Translations under genes and position numbers: made by a program
Source: JAFALX01 sp050734185
Lineage (GTDB): Bacteria > Chloroflexota > Dormibacteria > Aeolococcales > Aeolococcaceae
Length of the DNA: 43,142 bases
Assembly: GCA_050734185.1 (NCBI GenBank)
Contig: JBOHUE010000034.1
Span: forward strand, 1 to 43,142
Direction of reading: 5' to 3'
Shown here: positions 17,000 through 25,591 of the stretch, in pieces
Numbering within the stretch: the stretch's first letter is position 1
Layout of the letters: every line of letters starts with the position of its first letter
Notes under the pieces: model-generated
What the model was told of the DNA's origin: nothing
Database searches by the model: none
The model's input: only the letters and a program-made list of their open reading frames with translations

Positions 17000-17910
17000 A
17001 GCCAGTCTGGATTCCGGCCACGACGCCGGTTGGACTCCGCGCTTTTCTCCCTGGAGGAATTGACATGCGCGAGTATCCGGCGTTCGGAGACATCGCCGAC
17101 GCGCCGCAGCCGGCCGGCATGCTGATCACCGCGTTTGATGCGGCGCGAGCCGTGGAGGTGCTGCCGCAGCTGCAGGGCCTGCGCGTCGTGCAGGCGTTGA
17201 GCGCAGGTGTCGACCTGCTGGTCGATCACATCCCCGCCGGCGTCACGTTGTGCGACGGGGCCGGGATTCACGACTCGTCCGTTTCCGAGTGGTGCGTGAT
17301 GTCGATGCTCGCGATGCGCAGACACCTGCCCGAGCAGCTGCGAGCTCAGCAGGAGGCATCGTGGCAGTGGAGCAGCGGCGGCGCCGACCTCGAGGGGGCG
17401 CACGTACTCATCGTCGGCTACGGATCCATCGGGCGGGCGCTGGAGCAGCGTCTGCTGCCCTTCGGCGTGCACGTCTCGCGCGTCGCGCGCCGGTCTCGCG
17501 ACGGCGTCGAGTCGCCCGACGCGTTGCCGCGTCTGCTGCCCGCGGCGGATGTCGTTGTGATTCTCGTCCCGCTCACGCCCGCGACGCGCGGCATGGTCGA
17601 CGCGGCGTTCCTCGGTCAGATGCGCGCGGGCGCGCTCCTCGTCAACGCAGCGCGCGGACCGATTGTCGACACGCCCGCCCTGCTCGACGCGCTGCGGCGC
17701 GAGCACATCAAGGCCGCGCTCGACGTCACCGATCCCGAACCGCTGCCCGACGGTCACCCACTGTGGTCGGCGCCCGGTGTGCTGATCACGCCTCACGTCG
17801 GCGGCGCTGTCGAGGGGCTCTTTGAACGCGGCTGGCGGTTCGCGGGCGAGCAGGTGCGCCGCTACATCGCCGGCGAGCCGCTGCGCAACGTCGTCTCCGC
17901 AGGGTACTGA
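16996..17910 (+). CDS. D-isomer-specific 2-hydroxyacid dehydrogenase
   Basis: A 304-residue NAD(P)-dependent dehydrogenase. The dinucleotide fold has VGYGSIGRALEQ. The catalytic arginine is in NAARGPIVDTPALLDAL, the glutamate in DPEPLPDGHPLW, and the histidine in ITPHVGG. These enzymes interconvert 2-oxoacids and D-2-hydroxyacids in the cytoplasm; the substrate-recognition strand VQALSAGVD does not settle which acid. The GTG start at 16996 overlaps the SGNH stop by four bases, implying co-translation. A functional link between the secreted esterase and this enzyme (for example use of a released hydroxyacid) is possible but unproven. An upstream in-frame extension lies in the SGNH gene and is rejected. 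Confidence 0.92.
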   Translation: MKPVWIPATTPVGLRAFLPGGIDMREYPAFGDIADAPQPAGMLITAFDAARAVEVLPQLQGLRVVQALSAGVDLLVDHIPAGVTLCDGAGIHDSSVSEWCVMSMLAMRRHLPEQLRAQQEASWQWSSGGADLEGAHVLIVGYGSIGRALEQRLLPFGVHVSRVARRSRDGVESPDALPRLLPAADVVVILVPLTPATRGMVDAAFLGQMRAGALLVNAARGPIVDTPALLDALRREHIKAALDVTDPEPLPDGHPLWSAPGVLITPHVGGAVEGLFERGWRFAGEQVRRYIAGEPLRNVVSAGY

Positions 17911-17915
17911 GCCGG

Positions 17916-18695
17916 TTACCCCGGAACGGACGCGACTCCGTCGAGCTCGGTCAGCGCCACCTGCGAGTCCTCGCAGACGGGCCGAAGCGCGGTGATGGTG
18001 GCATAGCCCTGCTGCAGCAGCGCGATGTCGCTGTCCGGCTCCGGCTCGTGCCCCGTTTCAACCATCCCGATCTTCACGTACCCCAGTCCACTCTCCACCA
18101 CCGAGGTCTGCACCGTGCCGAAGCGCGCCAGATGCGCGCGGCGCAGACCGCGCACCTCGGTCTCGGGGAGATCGGGCACGTTGACGTTGAACACGCACAG
18201 CTCCGTGGTCATCAGGAAGGACGGGATGACGCGCCCCGCGTAGGCCGCCGCCGTCTCCCAGTACCGTGGCGCCCCGTCCCCGCTGTGCTGCGACACCGCG
18301 AGCCCGCGCAGCCCAGCGGTGTATGCGCTGAGACATGCGCCGACAGTCCCTGAGTGCACCACCGCGCGACCGGTGTTCCAGCCGCGATTGATACCGGCGA
18401 TGACGACATCAGGCGGATCGCCGAACCCACCGCGCACACCGATGCGGACGATGAAACCGGGCGACGCCTCGACTGCCAGGCAGCGCACCCCGTCGAGTCC
18501 CGCAAGCGACCGTTCGTCGACCAACACCTTGCCGTCCGACAGCGTCGCGGTGAGCGCTGCACTCGTCCCGCTCGCCTCGTGCGCGGGCGCCGCGACGGTG
18601 ACGTCCAAACCCGCGGCCACCACTGCGAGTGCCAACTGGCGGATGCCCTCTGAGTCGATGCCGTCGTCGTTGGTGACCAGGGCACGCAGGCTCAT
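17916..18695 (-). CDS. surE: 5'/3'-nucleotidase SurE
   Basis: A 259-residue SurE-fold phosphatase that removes phosphate from nucleoside monophosphates, aiding survival in stationary phase. The metal site is visible: LVTNDDGIDSEGI with Asp10-Asp11, the serine in EASGTSAALT, and the asparagine in GINRGWNTGR. The length matches the family. The gene converges with the dehydrogenase (five bases between stops) and diverges from the second SGNH gene 45 bases away. That gap must contain both promoters. Confidence 0.95.
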   Translation of the reverse strand: MSLRALVTNDDGIDSEGIRQLALAVVAAGLDVTVAAPAHEASGTSAALTATLSDGKVLVDERSLAGLDGVRCLAVEASPGFIVRIGVRGGFGDPPDVVIAGINRGWNTGRAVVHSGTVGACLSAYTAGLRGLAVSQHSGDGAPRYWETAAAYAGRVIPSFLMTTELCVFNVNVPDLPETEVRGLRRAHLARFGTVQTSVVESGLGYVKIGMVETGHEPEPDSDIALLQQGYATITALRPVCEDSQVALTELDGVASVPG

Positions 18696-18740
18696 CTCCG
18701 GCTCACGCTAGCATCTCGGTCGCCGGAGTCATGCGGGCAG

Positions 18741-19682
18741 GTGCCTTCGCGGTACCGTTGCCGACTGTGGCCTCGACGAGCCCGGCCTAGGACGCTGCTG
18801 CTCGCCGCCCTCGCGGCGGCGATCCTGGCGTCGTGCGGCGCGGCTCAGATCACGCCGCCGCCGACGGCCACGCCGCTCGGGACGCCGCTGCCACGTGCTT
18901 CGTCGCCCGGTGACTACCTCGCCGTTGGCGACAGCATCACCTTCGGGTACGTGAGCCATCCGTCGCCGGCGCCGGGCGGGGCCAGCGCGTACGCGAACGC
19001 CGCCAACTTCGTCGGCTATCCGGCGTTCGTGGCGCAGACGGTCGGGCTCACCGCTACCAACGCAGCGTGCCCGGGAGAGACCAGCAGCTCGCTGATCGAC
19101 ACGAGCGCGGCCGACAACGGATGCCATGCGTTTCGCGCTGCGTTTCCCCTGCACGTTTCGTACCCGGGGCAGTCGCAGCTGCAGTTCGCCGAATCGTTCA
19201 TCAAGAACCACAAGCTGACCACACAGCTGGTGACAATCATGGCCGGCGGCAACGATGGGCTCCTCGTCGTGCAGAAATGCGGGAGTCTCACCAACACCAC
19301 ATGCATCGCCCCGCTCGTCGACTCGACCGTCAGCACCCTGCAGGCCAACCTCACGAAGATCGTGCAGGCCGTCCGCGATGCCGGCTTCAACGAGACGATC
19401 GTGATGGTCAATTACTACGCGTTCAACTACCAGAACAACGCCGAGACGCACCTCGTCCAGGCGCTCAACTCCGCGATCTCGAACGTGGCCACGGCAAACC
19501 ATCTCCCCCTGGCCGACGTGTACACGGCGTTCCAGCGCGCCGCCTCCAGAACCAGCGGCAACACCTGCGCAACCGGTCTCATCGCCCCGGGCTCGAGCGC
19601 GTTCGGCAGCTGTGACCTGCACCCGTCGCTGGACGGCCAGCACCTGATCGCCGACACCGTGGCGCAGGCCACGGTCGCGTAA
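18741..19682 (+). CDS. SGNH/GDSL-family hydrolase, predicted lipoprotein
   Basis: A 313-residue paralogue of the protein at 16148. A basic N-terminus and hydrophobic helix end in ILASC, a lipobox, so it should be membrane-anchored. A Pro/Thr-rich linker follows. The catalytic blocks are VGDSITFGY, GGNDG (where the paralogue has GINDVG) and the terminal CDLHPSLDGQH with Asp and His. The cysteine pattern (ACPGE, NGCHAF, KCGS, NTCIA) is also shared with the paralogue, as expected for an exported protein with disulfides. The start at GTG 18741 is uncertain because the ribosome-binding site is weak. It is followed 18 bases later by the SDR gene. Confidence 0.88.
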   Translation: MPSRYRCRLWPRRARPRTLLLAALAAAILASCGAAQITPPPTATPLGTPLPRASSPGDYLAVGDSITFGYVSHPSPAPGGASAYANAANFVGYPAFVAQTVGLTATNAACPGETSSSLIDTSAADNGCHAFRAAFPLHVSYPGQSQLQFAESFIKNHKLTTQLVTIMAGGNDGLLVVQKCGSLTNTTCIAPLVDSTVSTLQANLTKIVQAVRDAGFNETIVMVNYYAFNYQNNAETHLVQALNSAISNVATANHLPLADVYTAFQRAASRTSGNTCATGLIAPGSSAFGSCDLHPSLDGQHLIADTVAQATVA

Positions 19683-19700
19683 TGGCTACCATCGAACGCG

Positions 19701-20546
19701 ATGAGTGAGGGAAAGCCACTCGACGGGCGCGTCGCGATCGTCACGGGATCCAGCCGCGGCATCGGCCGGGCGATGGCGCTGCGGCTTGCGCAAGAGGGTG
19801 CGGCGCTCGTCATCACCGGCAAGTCGGAGGAATCCACCGAGAAGCTGCCCGGCAGCATCCACACCGTCGTCAAGGAGATCGAGGACGGCGGCGGGCAGGC
19901 CCTCGCTGTGCGCGTCGACGTGCGCGACGATCACGAGGTCGAGGCGATGGTGGAGAAGGCGGTCGAGCGCTTCGGCCGCGTGGACATCCTTGTCAACAAC
20001 GCGGGCGCGTTGTGGTGGCAGCCGCTGCTGCAGACGCCGCCGAAGCGGTACGACCTCATGTGGGAGATCAACGTGCGCGCGTCGTACCTGTGCGCGTACT
20101 ACGCCCTGCCGCACATGGTCGATCAGCACTGGGGCCACATCATCAACTGCTCGCCGCCGATCACCACCGAGGCCACCCCGGGCTACGTCGCATACATGAC
20201 GACGAAGATGGGCATGACGCGCATCGCCATCGGCATCGCGGCGGAGCACGCCGACGACGGCATCGCCGCCAACTCGCTATGGCCGGTCACGATGATCGAG
20301 AGCCTCGCGACGATCAACTGGGGACTCGGGGACCGCAGCCAGTGGCGCTCGCCGGACATCCTGTGCGACGCGATGATGGAGATCGTCGGCACGGAGCCGC
20401 CGTCGTTGACAGGTCAGCAACTCCTCGACGAGCCGTTTCTTCGCAGCCGCGGCTGGACCGACCAGCGGATCGATTCGTACTGGCTGGAGGGCAAACCGCC
20501 CGAGTACCCCGTCTACATCGACGGGCGGCTCGGCGCCGCGATGTAA
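19701..20546 (+). CDS. Short-chain dehydrogenase/reductase (HSDL2-like)
   Basis: A 281-residue NAD(P)-dependent SDR. It has the cofactor motif TGSSRGIG near residue 16, NNAG at the end of strand 4, the catalytic serine in INCSPP, and the Y-x3-K pair in YMTTK. It resembles the bacterial relatives of HSDL2, which have a longer C-terminal substrate region after the core, here including the segment around SYWLEGKPPEYPVYIDG. The substrate is unknown. It starts 18 bases after the SGNH gene and may be co-transcribed. A GC-rich hairpin follows at 20656. Confidence 0.92.
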   Translation: MSEGKPLDGRVAIVTGSSRGIGRAMALRLAQEGAALVITGKSEESTEKLPGSIHTVVKEIEDGGGQALAVRVDVRDDHEVEAMVEKAVERFGRVDILVNNAGALWWQPLLQTPPKRYDLMWEINVRASYLCAYYALPHMVDQHWGHIINCSPPITTEATPGYVAYMTTKMGMTRIAIGIAAEHADDGIAANSLWPVTMIESLATINWGLGDRSQWRSPDILCDAMMEIVGTEPPSLTGQQLLDEPFLRSRGWTDQRIDSYWLEGKPPEYPVYIDGRLGAAM

Positions 20547-20655
20547 GGCCGCATCGCACGTTTCGCGACAGGTCGCGATACGCGATGCTCGGATCGTTGC
20601 GGCTTCGGCGTCCTCGCCGTCACCGTTCGCAGACCACTCTTCTCGCATTCAGCGC

Positions 20656-20673
20656 GGGCGGGGTCCCCCGCCC
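20656..20673. terminator. GC-rich hairpin between convergent genes
   Basis: GGGCGGGG (20656-20663) is the reverse complement of CCCCGCCC (20666-20673). The literal two-base loop means the outer pairs form a ~7-pair stem with a four-base loop. It lies between the convergent SDR and VOC genes and could end transcripts from both sides. There is no U-run. Confidence 0.35.
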
Positions 20674-20690
20674 CGCCCCGCGCGCAATAC

Positions 20691-21059
20691 TCAGGCTTGG
20701 GCCGGCACCTCATATGGCGTCGCCAGCTGGAAGTAGTTACCGTCGGGGTCGGCGAACGTGGCCAACCAGAACTGGTCGCTCATCTCATAGGGCTCCTTGA
20801 CCACCGTCGCGCCGAGACCCTTGACGCGCTCGAACTCCGCCTTCACGTCGGCGGTGTCGAAGAAGTAGATGATCCTCCCCGGAGCCGGGTTCTGGCCGTG
20901 CACCTCAGTGTGCTCGCCGATGCTGAAAAAGCATCCGCCAAGCGACCAACCGGTGAAGCCGCCATCCTTCATGGTGGGCTCGCCGAGCACCTTGACGTAG
21001 AAATCGACAAGACGCTGGGGGTTGTCAGTCCCGATCATGACGTTGCTGAGCGTGAGCAC
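20691..21059 (-). CDS. VOC/glyoxalase-fold protein
   Basis: A 122-residue single-module vicinal-oxygen-chelate protein: LSNVMIGTDNPQRLVDFYVKVLG at the start, GCFFSIGEHTEV in the middle, and TFADPDGNYFQLATP at the end. Members include glyoxalase I, bleomycin-resistance proteins and dioxygenases; the likely metal ligands are Glu in the second half and Gln in YFQL. The reaction cannot be assigned. It is divergent from the metalloprotease gene with 82 bases between. Confidence 0.88.
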   Translation of the reverse strand: MLTLSNVMIGTDNPQRLVDFYVKVLGEPTMKDGGFTGWSLGGCFFSIGEHTEVHGQNPAPGRIIYFFDTADVKAEFERVKGLGATVVKEPYEMSDQFWLATFADPDGNYFQLATPYEVPAQA

Positions 21060-21141
21060 CCTTCGTCCTCCTGAATGGCGTTCGCAAGCCCGGTGCGTCG
21101 GGTGAGGGCTACTGTACCCGTCCCATGCCTATGATCGGGAA

Positions 21142-22272
21142 ATGGCGCAACCGTCGCGTGAGACCGTGACCCGGGTGCTTGCGGCGAGTGCCGCGGGCGT
21201 CGCCGCTGTGCTCTCGGCCCGTGCGCTGCTTCGCCCGCACGACCGTCCCACCGATCGCAAGCTGCTGGATTGGGAGGTCGTGCGCCACGTCGCGATCCAG
21301 CGCAGCGGCGAGGTGGTGGGCACCGGCCTCACGCGCCACGAGGCCGGTCGTCTCGGCGCGCTCTACACGGGCATGGCGGAGGACCTGGCGCCGCTGCTTG
21401 GAGAGGTGTGCAACGACATGCCGTTCACGCCGCCGCGATTTGTCGCACTCGATCGCAGCGGATGGGTCGACGTCAACATCACGATCGTGCGCCGTCTCAT
21501 GGACACCGTGGAGGAGATGCGCGCGCAGCTTCCTGCCTCGGCGGCGACAGCGTTCGGCCGGCGCCTGCTCGATCGCTACATCGGCGAGCTGCTGGGGATG
21601 ATGTCGCGGCGCGTGCTGGGACAGTACGACCCGGTGCTGTCGCTGGCCCCGCTCGACGGTGAGGCCAACGACCTCGCCGCGCTGTACATGGTGGAGCCGA
21701 ACATCAACGCGATCCAGCGCGAGCAGAAGGCACCCGGCGACGCGCTGCGTCGCTGGCTGATCCTGCACGAGCTCACGCACGCGTGGCAGTTCGGTCAGCA
21801 TCCGTGGCTGCGCGAGTATATGGAGAGCACGATTCGCGGCCTGCTGCTGGACAGCCTCACCGCTGACGGCAAGAAGTTCCTCGAGTCCTCCGAGATGCTC
21901 AAGCGCCTGCCGGCGACGGTGCGCTCGCAGCTGAAGACCGTCTCGCGTGTGCAGGCGTTCATGAGCGTGCTCGAGGGGTACGGCAACTTCGTCATGCATC
22001 GCGTCGGCCGCGCGCATCTGCAGCGCACCGAGGATTTGGAGGCGGCGATGCATCGGCGTCGCGCAGACCGCACCGTGCTCGAGCGCTTGGTCATGGCGCT
22101 CACCGGCCTCGAGTTGAAGATGCGTCAGTACGAGGTCGGCGAGGACTTTTGCGAGGCGGTTGTGAAGCGCGCGGACCTGGCCACGCTCAACCGCGTGTGG
22201 GAGAGCGCGGAGATGATGCCGTCGATGTCCGAGCTGAAGCACCCCGAGGCCTGGCTGCGCCGCCTCCGCTGA
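21142..22272 (+). CDS. Zinc-dependent metalloprotease of the F420-biosynthesis-associated family
   Basis: A 376-residue protein with the zinc motif HELTHAWQF (HExxH, near residue 212), followed by QHPWLREYM. The surrounding pattern, including GQYDPVL and LYMVEPNI before the motif and LEGYGNFVMHR after it, matches the family annotated as zinc-dependent metalloprotease/F420-biosynthesis associated. That name comes from genome co-occurrence; no F420 gene is present here. A short hydrophobic stretch near residues 10-25 could anchor it. Its natural substrate is unknown. It is followed 32 bases later by the LuxR-ATPase regulator. Confidence 0.9.
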   Translation: MAQPSRETVTRVLAASAAGVAAVLSARALLRPHDRPTDRKLLDWEVVRHVAIQRSGEVVGTGLTRHEAGRLGALYTGMAEDLAPLLGEVCNDMPFTPPRFVALDRSGWVDVNITIVRRLMDTVEEMRAQLPASAATAFGRRLLDRYIGELLGMMSRRVLGQYDPVLSLAPLDGEANDLAALYMVEPNINAIQREQKAPGDALRRWLILHELTHAWQFGQHPWLREYMESTIRGLLLDSLTADGKKFLESSEMLKRLPATVRSQLKTVSRVQAFMSVLEGYGNFVMHRVGRAHLQRTEDLEAAMHRRRADRTVLERLVMALTGLELKMRQYEVGEDFCEAVVKRADLATLNRVWESAEMMPSMSELKHPEAWLRRLR

Positions 22273-22304
22273 TTGCCCGCGGGGGCTCGCCTATTCTGTG
22301 AGGG

Positions 22305-24551
22305 ATGGCGAGAGGGGATCTTCCGCGGCGGGCAACGACATTTGTCGGTCGCCGCAAGGAGCTGAGCGCGCTGCGCCGCCTTCTGAGCCATACCCGACTG
22401 CTGACTCTCGTCGGCCCGGGTGGTTCGGGCAAGACGCGGCTCACCGCTGAGCTGGCCTCGAGCGTCTCGACCCGGTTTCCTGGCGGCGTGTTCTTCGTCG
22501 ATCTCTCGACCGTCGACGATCACACGCTCATCGACGACACCGTCGCCGACGCGTTACAGGTGGTCTCGGCCGATCGCAATCGTCGCCGCGCGCTCGTCGA
22601 CAACCTCGCGGGTCGCTCCGTCCTGCTCGTGCTCGACAACTGCGAGCACCTTCTGGCCGCGTGTGCGTCCCTCGCGTCCGCTCTGGCGCGGCGCTGCCCC
22701 ATGTTGGTATTGATCGCGACGAGTCGTGAGCGGCTCAACATCGAGGGCGAGACGGTCTGGTCTGTGCCGCCGCTCTCCCTGCCCGATTCCGCAACGGTCA
22801 CGGCCGCGGACGGCTCCGACGCCGTTCGCCTGTTCGTCAATCGCGCGCGCCTGGTGCAGACGGAGTTCCTGCTCGACCTTCGCAATGTCACAGACGTCGT
22901 GGCGGTATGTCGCTCCGTCGACGGCATCCCGCTCGGCGTCGAGCTCGCCGCTGCTCGCCTCGCGACCGCGACGCCTGCTGAGCTCAACGCCATGCTGCGC
23001 GACCGCCTCGGCACGCTCGTCGGCGGCGCGCGTGATGTCACGCGACGGCAGCAGGCGATGCGCACAACGATCGCGTGGAGCCATGACCTCCTGAACGATG
23101 CGCAGCAGGTGCTGTTCCGGCGCCTCGCCGTCTTCGCCGGTGATCAGGGCGTCGACGCGATCACCGACGTCTGCGCGTTCCCCCCCGTTACGCCGGCTGC
23201 CTGTCGTGATCTCCTGACCCAGCTCGTCGAGAAGTCGCTGGTGCGGCGGCGCGCTGACAGCGATGTCATGCGCTTCGGAATGCTGCAACCCATTCGTGAG
23301 TTCGCCGCCCAGCATCTGCATCGCAGCGGCGAGACCGAGGCGCTCGCGCGACGTCATCAGGCGTTCTACGCGCGCCTGGCCGCCCAGGCGAAAGAGGCGC
23401 GGCGCCACCGGGGTGCGCGCGCCGAGCACCAGCGATTGTGGACGGAGATGGATGACGTGCGCGCGGCGCTTGTCGAATCCCCCGACGCCGTCTCCTTCAT
23501 GGAGTTGGCCGCCGACCTCTTCGGCGTGTGGCTGCTATACACGCCGCACGAGGGCTTCCGCCGCTTGAGCGAGGCCTTCGAACGCCTGCCGGATCCGCCG
23601 CCCAGGCTGCTCGCGCGCGCCAGCCGCACCCTCATGATGTGTGCGGGTCAGCTCGGCGACCTCAGGACGATAGCGGTGATGCTTCCGCGCTACGTCGCCG
23701 CAGTGGAAGAGGGCGATGTCGTCAGCGAACATGGACATCACAATCTTGCACTCGGATTCAGTCTGGAGCGGCGCGAGGGTGACCTGGCGGGAGCGCGCAA
23801 CGCATTCCGGAAGGCGGTCGCTGTGTTCGACGCCGATCGCGTATGGCCAGACTACGTGCTGGCCTTGTCGTCGCTCGCCTCGGTGGAACGCCAGCTCGGC
23901 GATTTCGATGTCGCCCGCGGCCTCATCGGCGAGGCGCTCGAGCGCGCTGTGCAGATCGATGACGTGTATCTCATCGTCGGTGCCTACTTCCATCGCGGCT
24001 GCCTTGAGCTGGACGAGGGCGACGTTGCCGCGGCCCTCGCGTCATACGTCGCCGGCCTGGAGCTGGCAGAGCGGAGCGATCGGCTCTCGATCGCGCACCA
24101 GCTCGAGGGCGTCGCCTGTGCACTCGCCGGCTCCGAACCCCGGCGCGCCGCCCGGTTGTTCGGGGCCGCAGAGCGATTGCGCGAGCTGGGATTTCTGAAC
24201 CCGCAGCCACCGTGGCGGGCACGTCTCGAGCGCGGGATCGCGGAGGCCAGAGGTGCACTCGCTGAGCCCGTTTGGACGAGGGAACACGCCGCGGGTCGCG
24301 AGCTCGATCTCGACGCGATCTTCGCGGTGGCGCGTGGCGAGCACACCGAGCCGCACAAAACCGGCGTCGTGTCGAAACGCGAGATGGAGGTGGCCGGGCT
24401 CGTCGCCGCCGGGATGACGAACCGGGACATCGCCGCCAAGCTGTTCGTTTCAGAGCGGACGGTCGAGAGCCACGTTGACCACATCCTGACAAAGCTCCAG
24501 TTCAGGTCTCGCGCGCAGCTCGCCGCGTGGGTCGCCTCCCGGCAAGTTTAA
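22305..24551 (+). CDS. LuxR-family regulator with N-terminal STAND/AAA ATPase domain
   Basis: A 748-residue transcription factor of the LAL/AfsR-like type. The N-terminal NTPase has Walker A GPGGSGKTR (around residues 38-46), Walker B VLLVLDNCEHLL and ATSRERLNIEGE. A helical, repeat-rich middle likely forms a TPR sensor. The last ~65 residues are a LuxR helix-turn-helix: KREMEVAGLVAAGMTNRDIA then LFVSERTVESHVDHIL. Such proteins activate target operons after binding ATP and an effector. The adjacent metalloprotease gene and the downstream small ORF/DUF427 genes are candidate targets, but no operator was recognised. Confidence 0.93.
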   Translation: MARGDLPRRATTFVGRRKELSALRRLLSHTRLLTLVGPGGSGKTRLTAELASSVSTRFPGGVFFVDLSTVDDHTLIDDTVADALQVVSADRNRRRALVDNLAGRSVLLVLDNCEHLLAACASLASALARRCPMLVLIATSRERLNIEGETVWSVPPLSLPDSATVTAADGSDAVRLFVNRARLVQTEFLLDLRNVTDVVAVCRSVDGIPLGVELAAARLATATPAELNAMLRDRLGTLVGGARDVTRRQQAMRTTIAWSHDLLNDAQQVLFRRLAVFAGDQGVDAITDVCAFPPVTPAACRDLLTQLVEKSLVRRRADSDVMRFGMLQPIREFAAQHLHRSGETEALARRHQAFYARLAAQAKEARRHRGARAEHQRLWTEMDDVRAALVESPDAVSFMELAADLFGVWLLYTPHEGFRRLSEAFERLPDPPPRLLARASRTLMMCAGQLGDLRTIAVMLPRYVAAVEEGDVVSEHGHHNLALGFSLERREGDLAGARNAFRKAVAVFDADRVWPDYVLALSSLASVERQLGDFDVARGLIGEALERAVQIDDVYLIVGAYFHRGCLELDEGDVAAALASYVAGLELAERSDRLSIAHQLEGVACALAGSEPRRAARLFGAAERLRELGFLNPQPPWRARLERGIAEARGALAEPVWTREHAAGRELDLDAIFAVARGEHTEPHKTGVVSKREMEVAGLVAAGMTNRDIAAKLFVSERTVESHVDHILTKLQFRSRAQLAAWVASRQV

Positions 24552-24599
24552 GTACTTCCCACGATTCGGCCCGGCGGCTCGGGGATGAGAGTTGTGTCC

Positions 24600-24764
24600 A
24601 TGAACACCGAACTCGTTGTCCGACCGGCGACCACAAGGCAGACCTCCGTCGTGCGGCGAGGCATCGCGCTCGTGCTGCACGCGGCGTGGCGGCTCGTCAT
24701 CGCGGCCGCGCCTGTGTGCGACCTGTACTGGATCGTGGGCGTGCCGCCCGCCGGCTCGCGGTGA
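24600..24764 (+). CDS. Possible 54-residue small protein
   Basis: An ORF from ATG 24600 that begins MNTELVVRPATTRQ and has a moderately hydrophobic centre (GIALVLHAAWRLVIAAAPVC). The stop TGA overlaps the GTG start of the DUF427 gene by four bases, the same coupling seen at several other gene pairs here. That is the best argument that it is real; it has no recognised homologue and only a weak ribosome-binding site. Confidence 0.42.
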   Translation: MNTELVVRPATTRQTSVVRRGIALVLHAAWRLVIAAAPVCDLYWIVGVPPAGSR

Positions 24765-25552
24765 CCACCGCAGTCCGCCCCTTCCTGATCGAGGACGTGG
24801 TCACCGGCCCGCCAACGGCGTCGCCGTCGGTGCATCTCGAGCCGACCGCCAAGCGGGTGCGCTGCTTCCTGGGCGGCACCGCGGTCGCCGACAGCACGCA
24901 CGCCATGCTCTGCTTCGAGACGAACCGGCTCTGCGTGTACTACTTCCCCATGGGTGACGTCCGCGCCGGTGCACTCGTTCCGTCGCGCATGTATGAATCA
25001 TCGCTGAAGGGAACTGCGCAGTACTTCGACGTGGGGAACGGCGACGCCGTCGCGACCGACGCGGCGTGGGAGTACCGCGTTGCGCTGCCGGGCGCCCAAG
25101 CGGGGACGCGATACGTGGGGTTTCACTGGACCCTCATGGACGCGTGGTTCGAGGAAGATGAGGAGGTGTTCGCGCACCCCCGTGATCCGTACCACCGCAT
25201 CGACGTCCTCCAGAGCAGCCGCCATGTGCAGGTGTCGGCGGCCGGCAGGGTGATCGCGGACTCCACCCGGCCGGCAATCCTCTACGAGACCAGCCTGCCG
25301 CCGCGGTATTACATTCCGCGAGCGGACGTTCGCCTGGCCCTGTTGGGACCGTCGACAGCGCAGACGACGTGCGCGTACAAGGGGCGCACGACTCAGTACT
25401 GGGCTCAAGACGGTCGCGACGTGGCGTGGATGCACGAAGCGCCGAACCCGGAGGTGGGGAGGATCGCAGGTCTCATCGCGTTCTTCAATGAGCGCGTCGA
25501 CATCACCATCGACGGGCAGGAGCAGCCGCGCCCGACGACGCCCTGGTCATGA
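24761..25552 (+). CDS. Tandem DUF427-domain protein
   Basis: A 263-residue protein with two copies of the DUF427 beta-rich module. The first (~residues 20-125) has VRCFLGGTAVADSTHAMLCFE and YYFPMGDV. The second (~155-250) has VQVSAAGRVIADSTRPAILYET and YYIPRADV. DUF427 proteins are small cytoplasmic proteins of unknown function, usually single-domain or tandem. The GTG at 24761 is chosen because it overlaps the stop of the small ORF. A longer in-frame reading to 24527 enters the luxR gene and has no family similarity. It lies in the same direction as the LuxR regulator. Confidence 0.88.
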   Translation: MTTAVRPFLIEDVVTGPPTASPSVHLEPTAKRVRCFLGGTAVADSTHAMLCFETNRLCVYYFPMGDVRAGALVPSRMYESSLKGTAQYFDVGNGDAVATDAAWEYRVALPGAQAGTRYVGFHWTLMDAWFEEDEEVFAHPRDPYHRIDVLQSSRHVQVSAAGRVIADSTRPAILYETSLPPRYYIPRADVRLALLGPSTAQTTCAYKGRTTQYWAQDGRDVAWMHEAPNPEVGRIAGLIAFFNERVDITIDGQEQPRPTTPWS

Positions 25553-25591
25553 CCCGCATCTGACCAATCCTCGCCGCGCTACTGTCGCTGA

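Noticed and set aside
24527..24760. N-terminal extension of the DUF427 protein into the LuxR gene
   Set aside because: The extension is Arg-rich and without similarity, and it overlaps the LuxR C-terminus. The GTG at 24761 gives the normal domain start.
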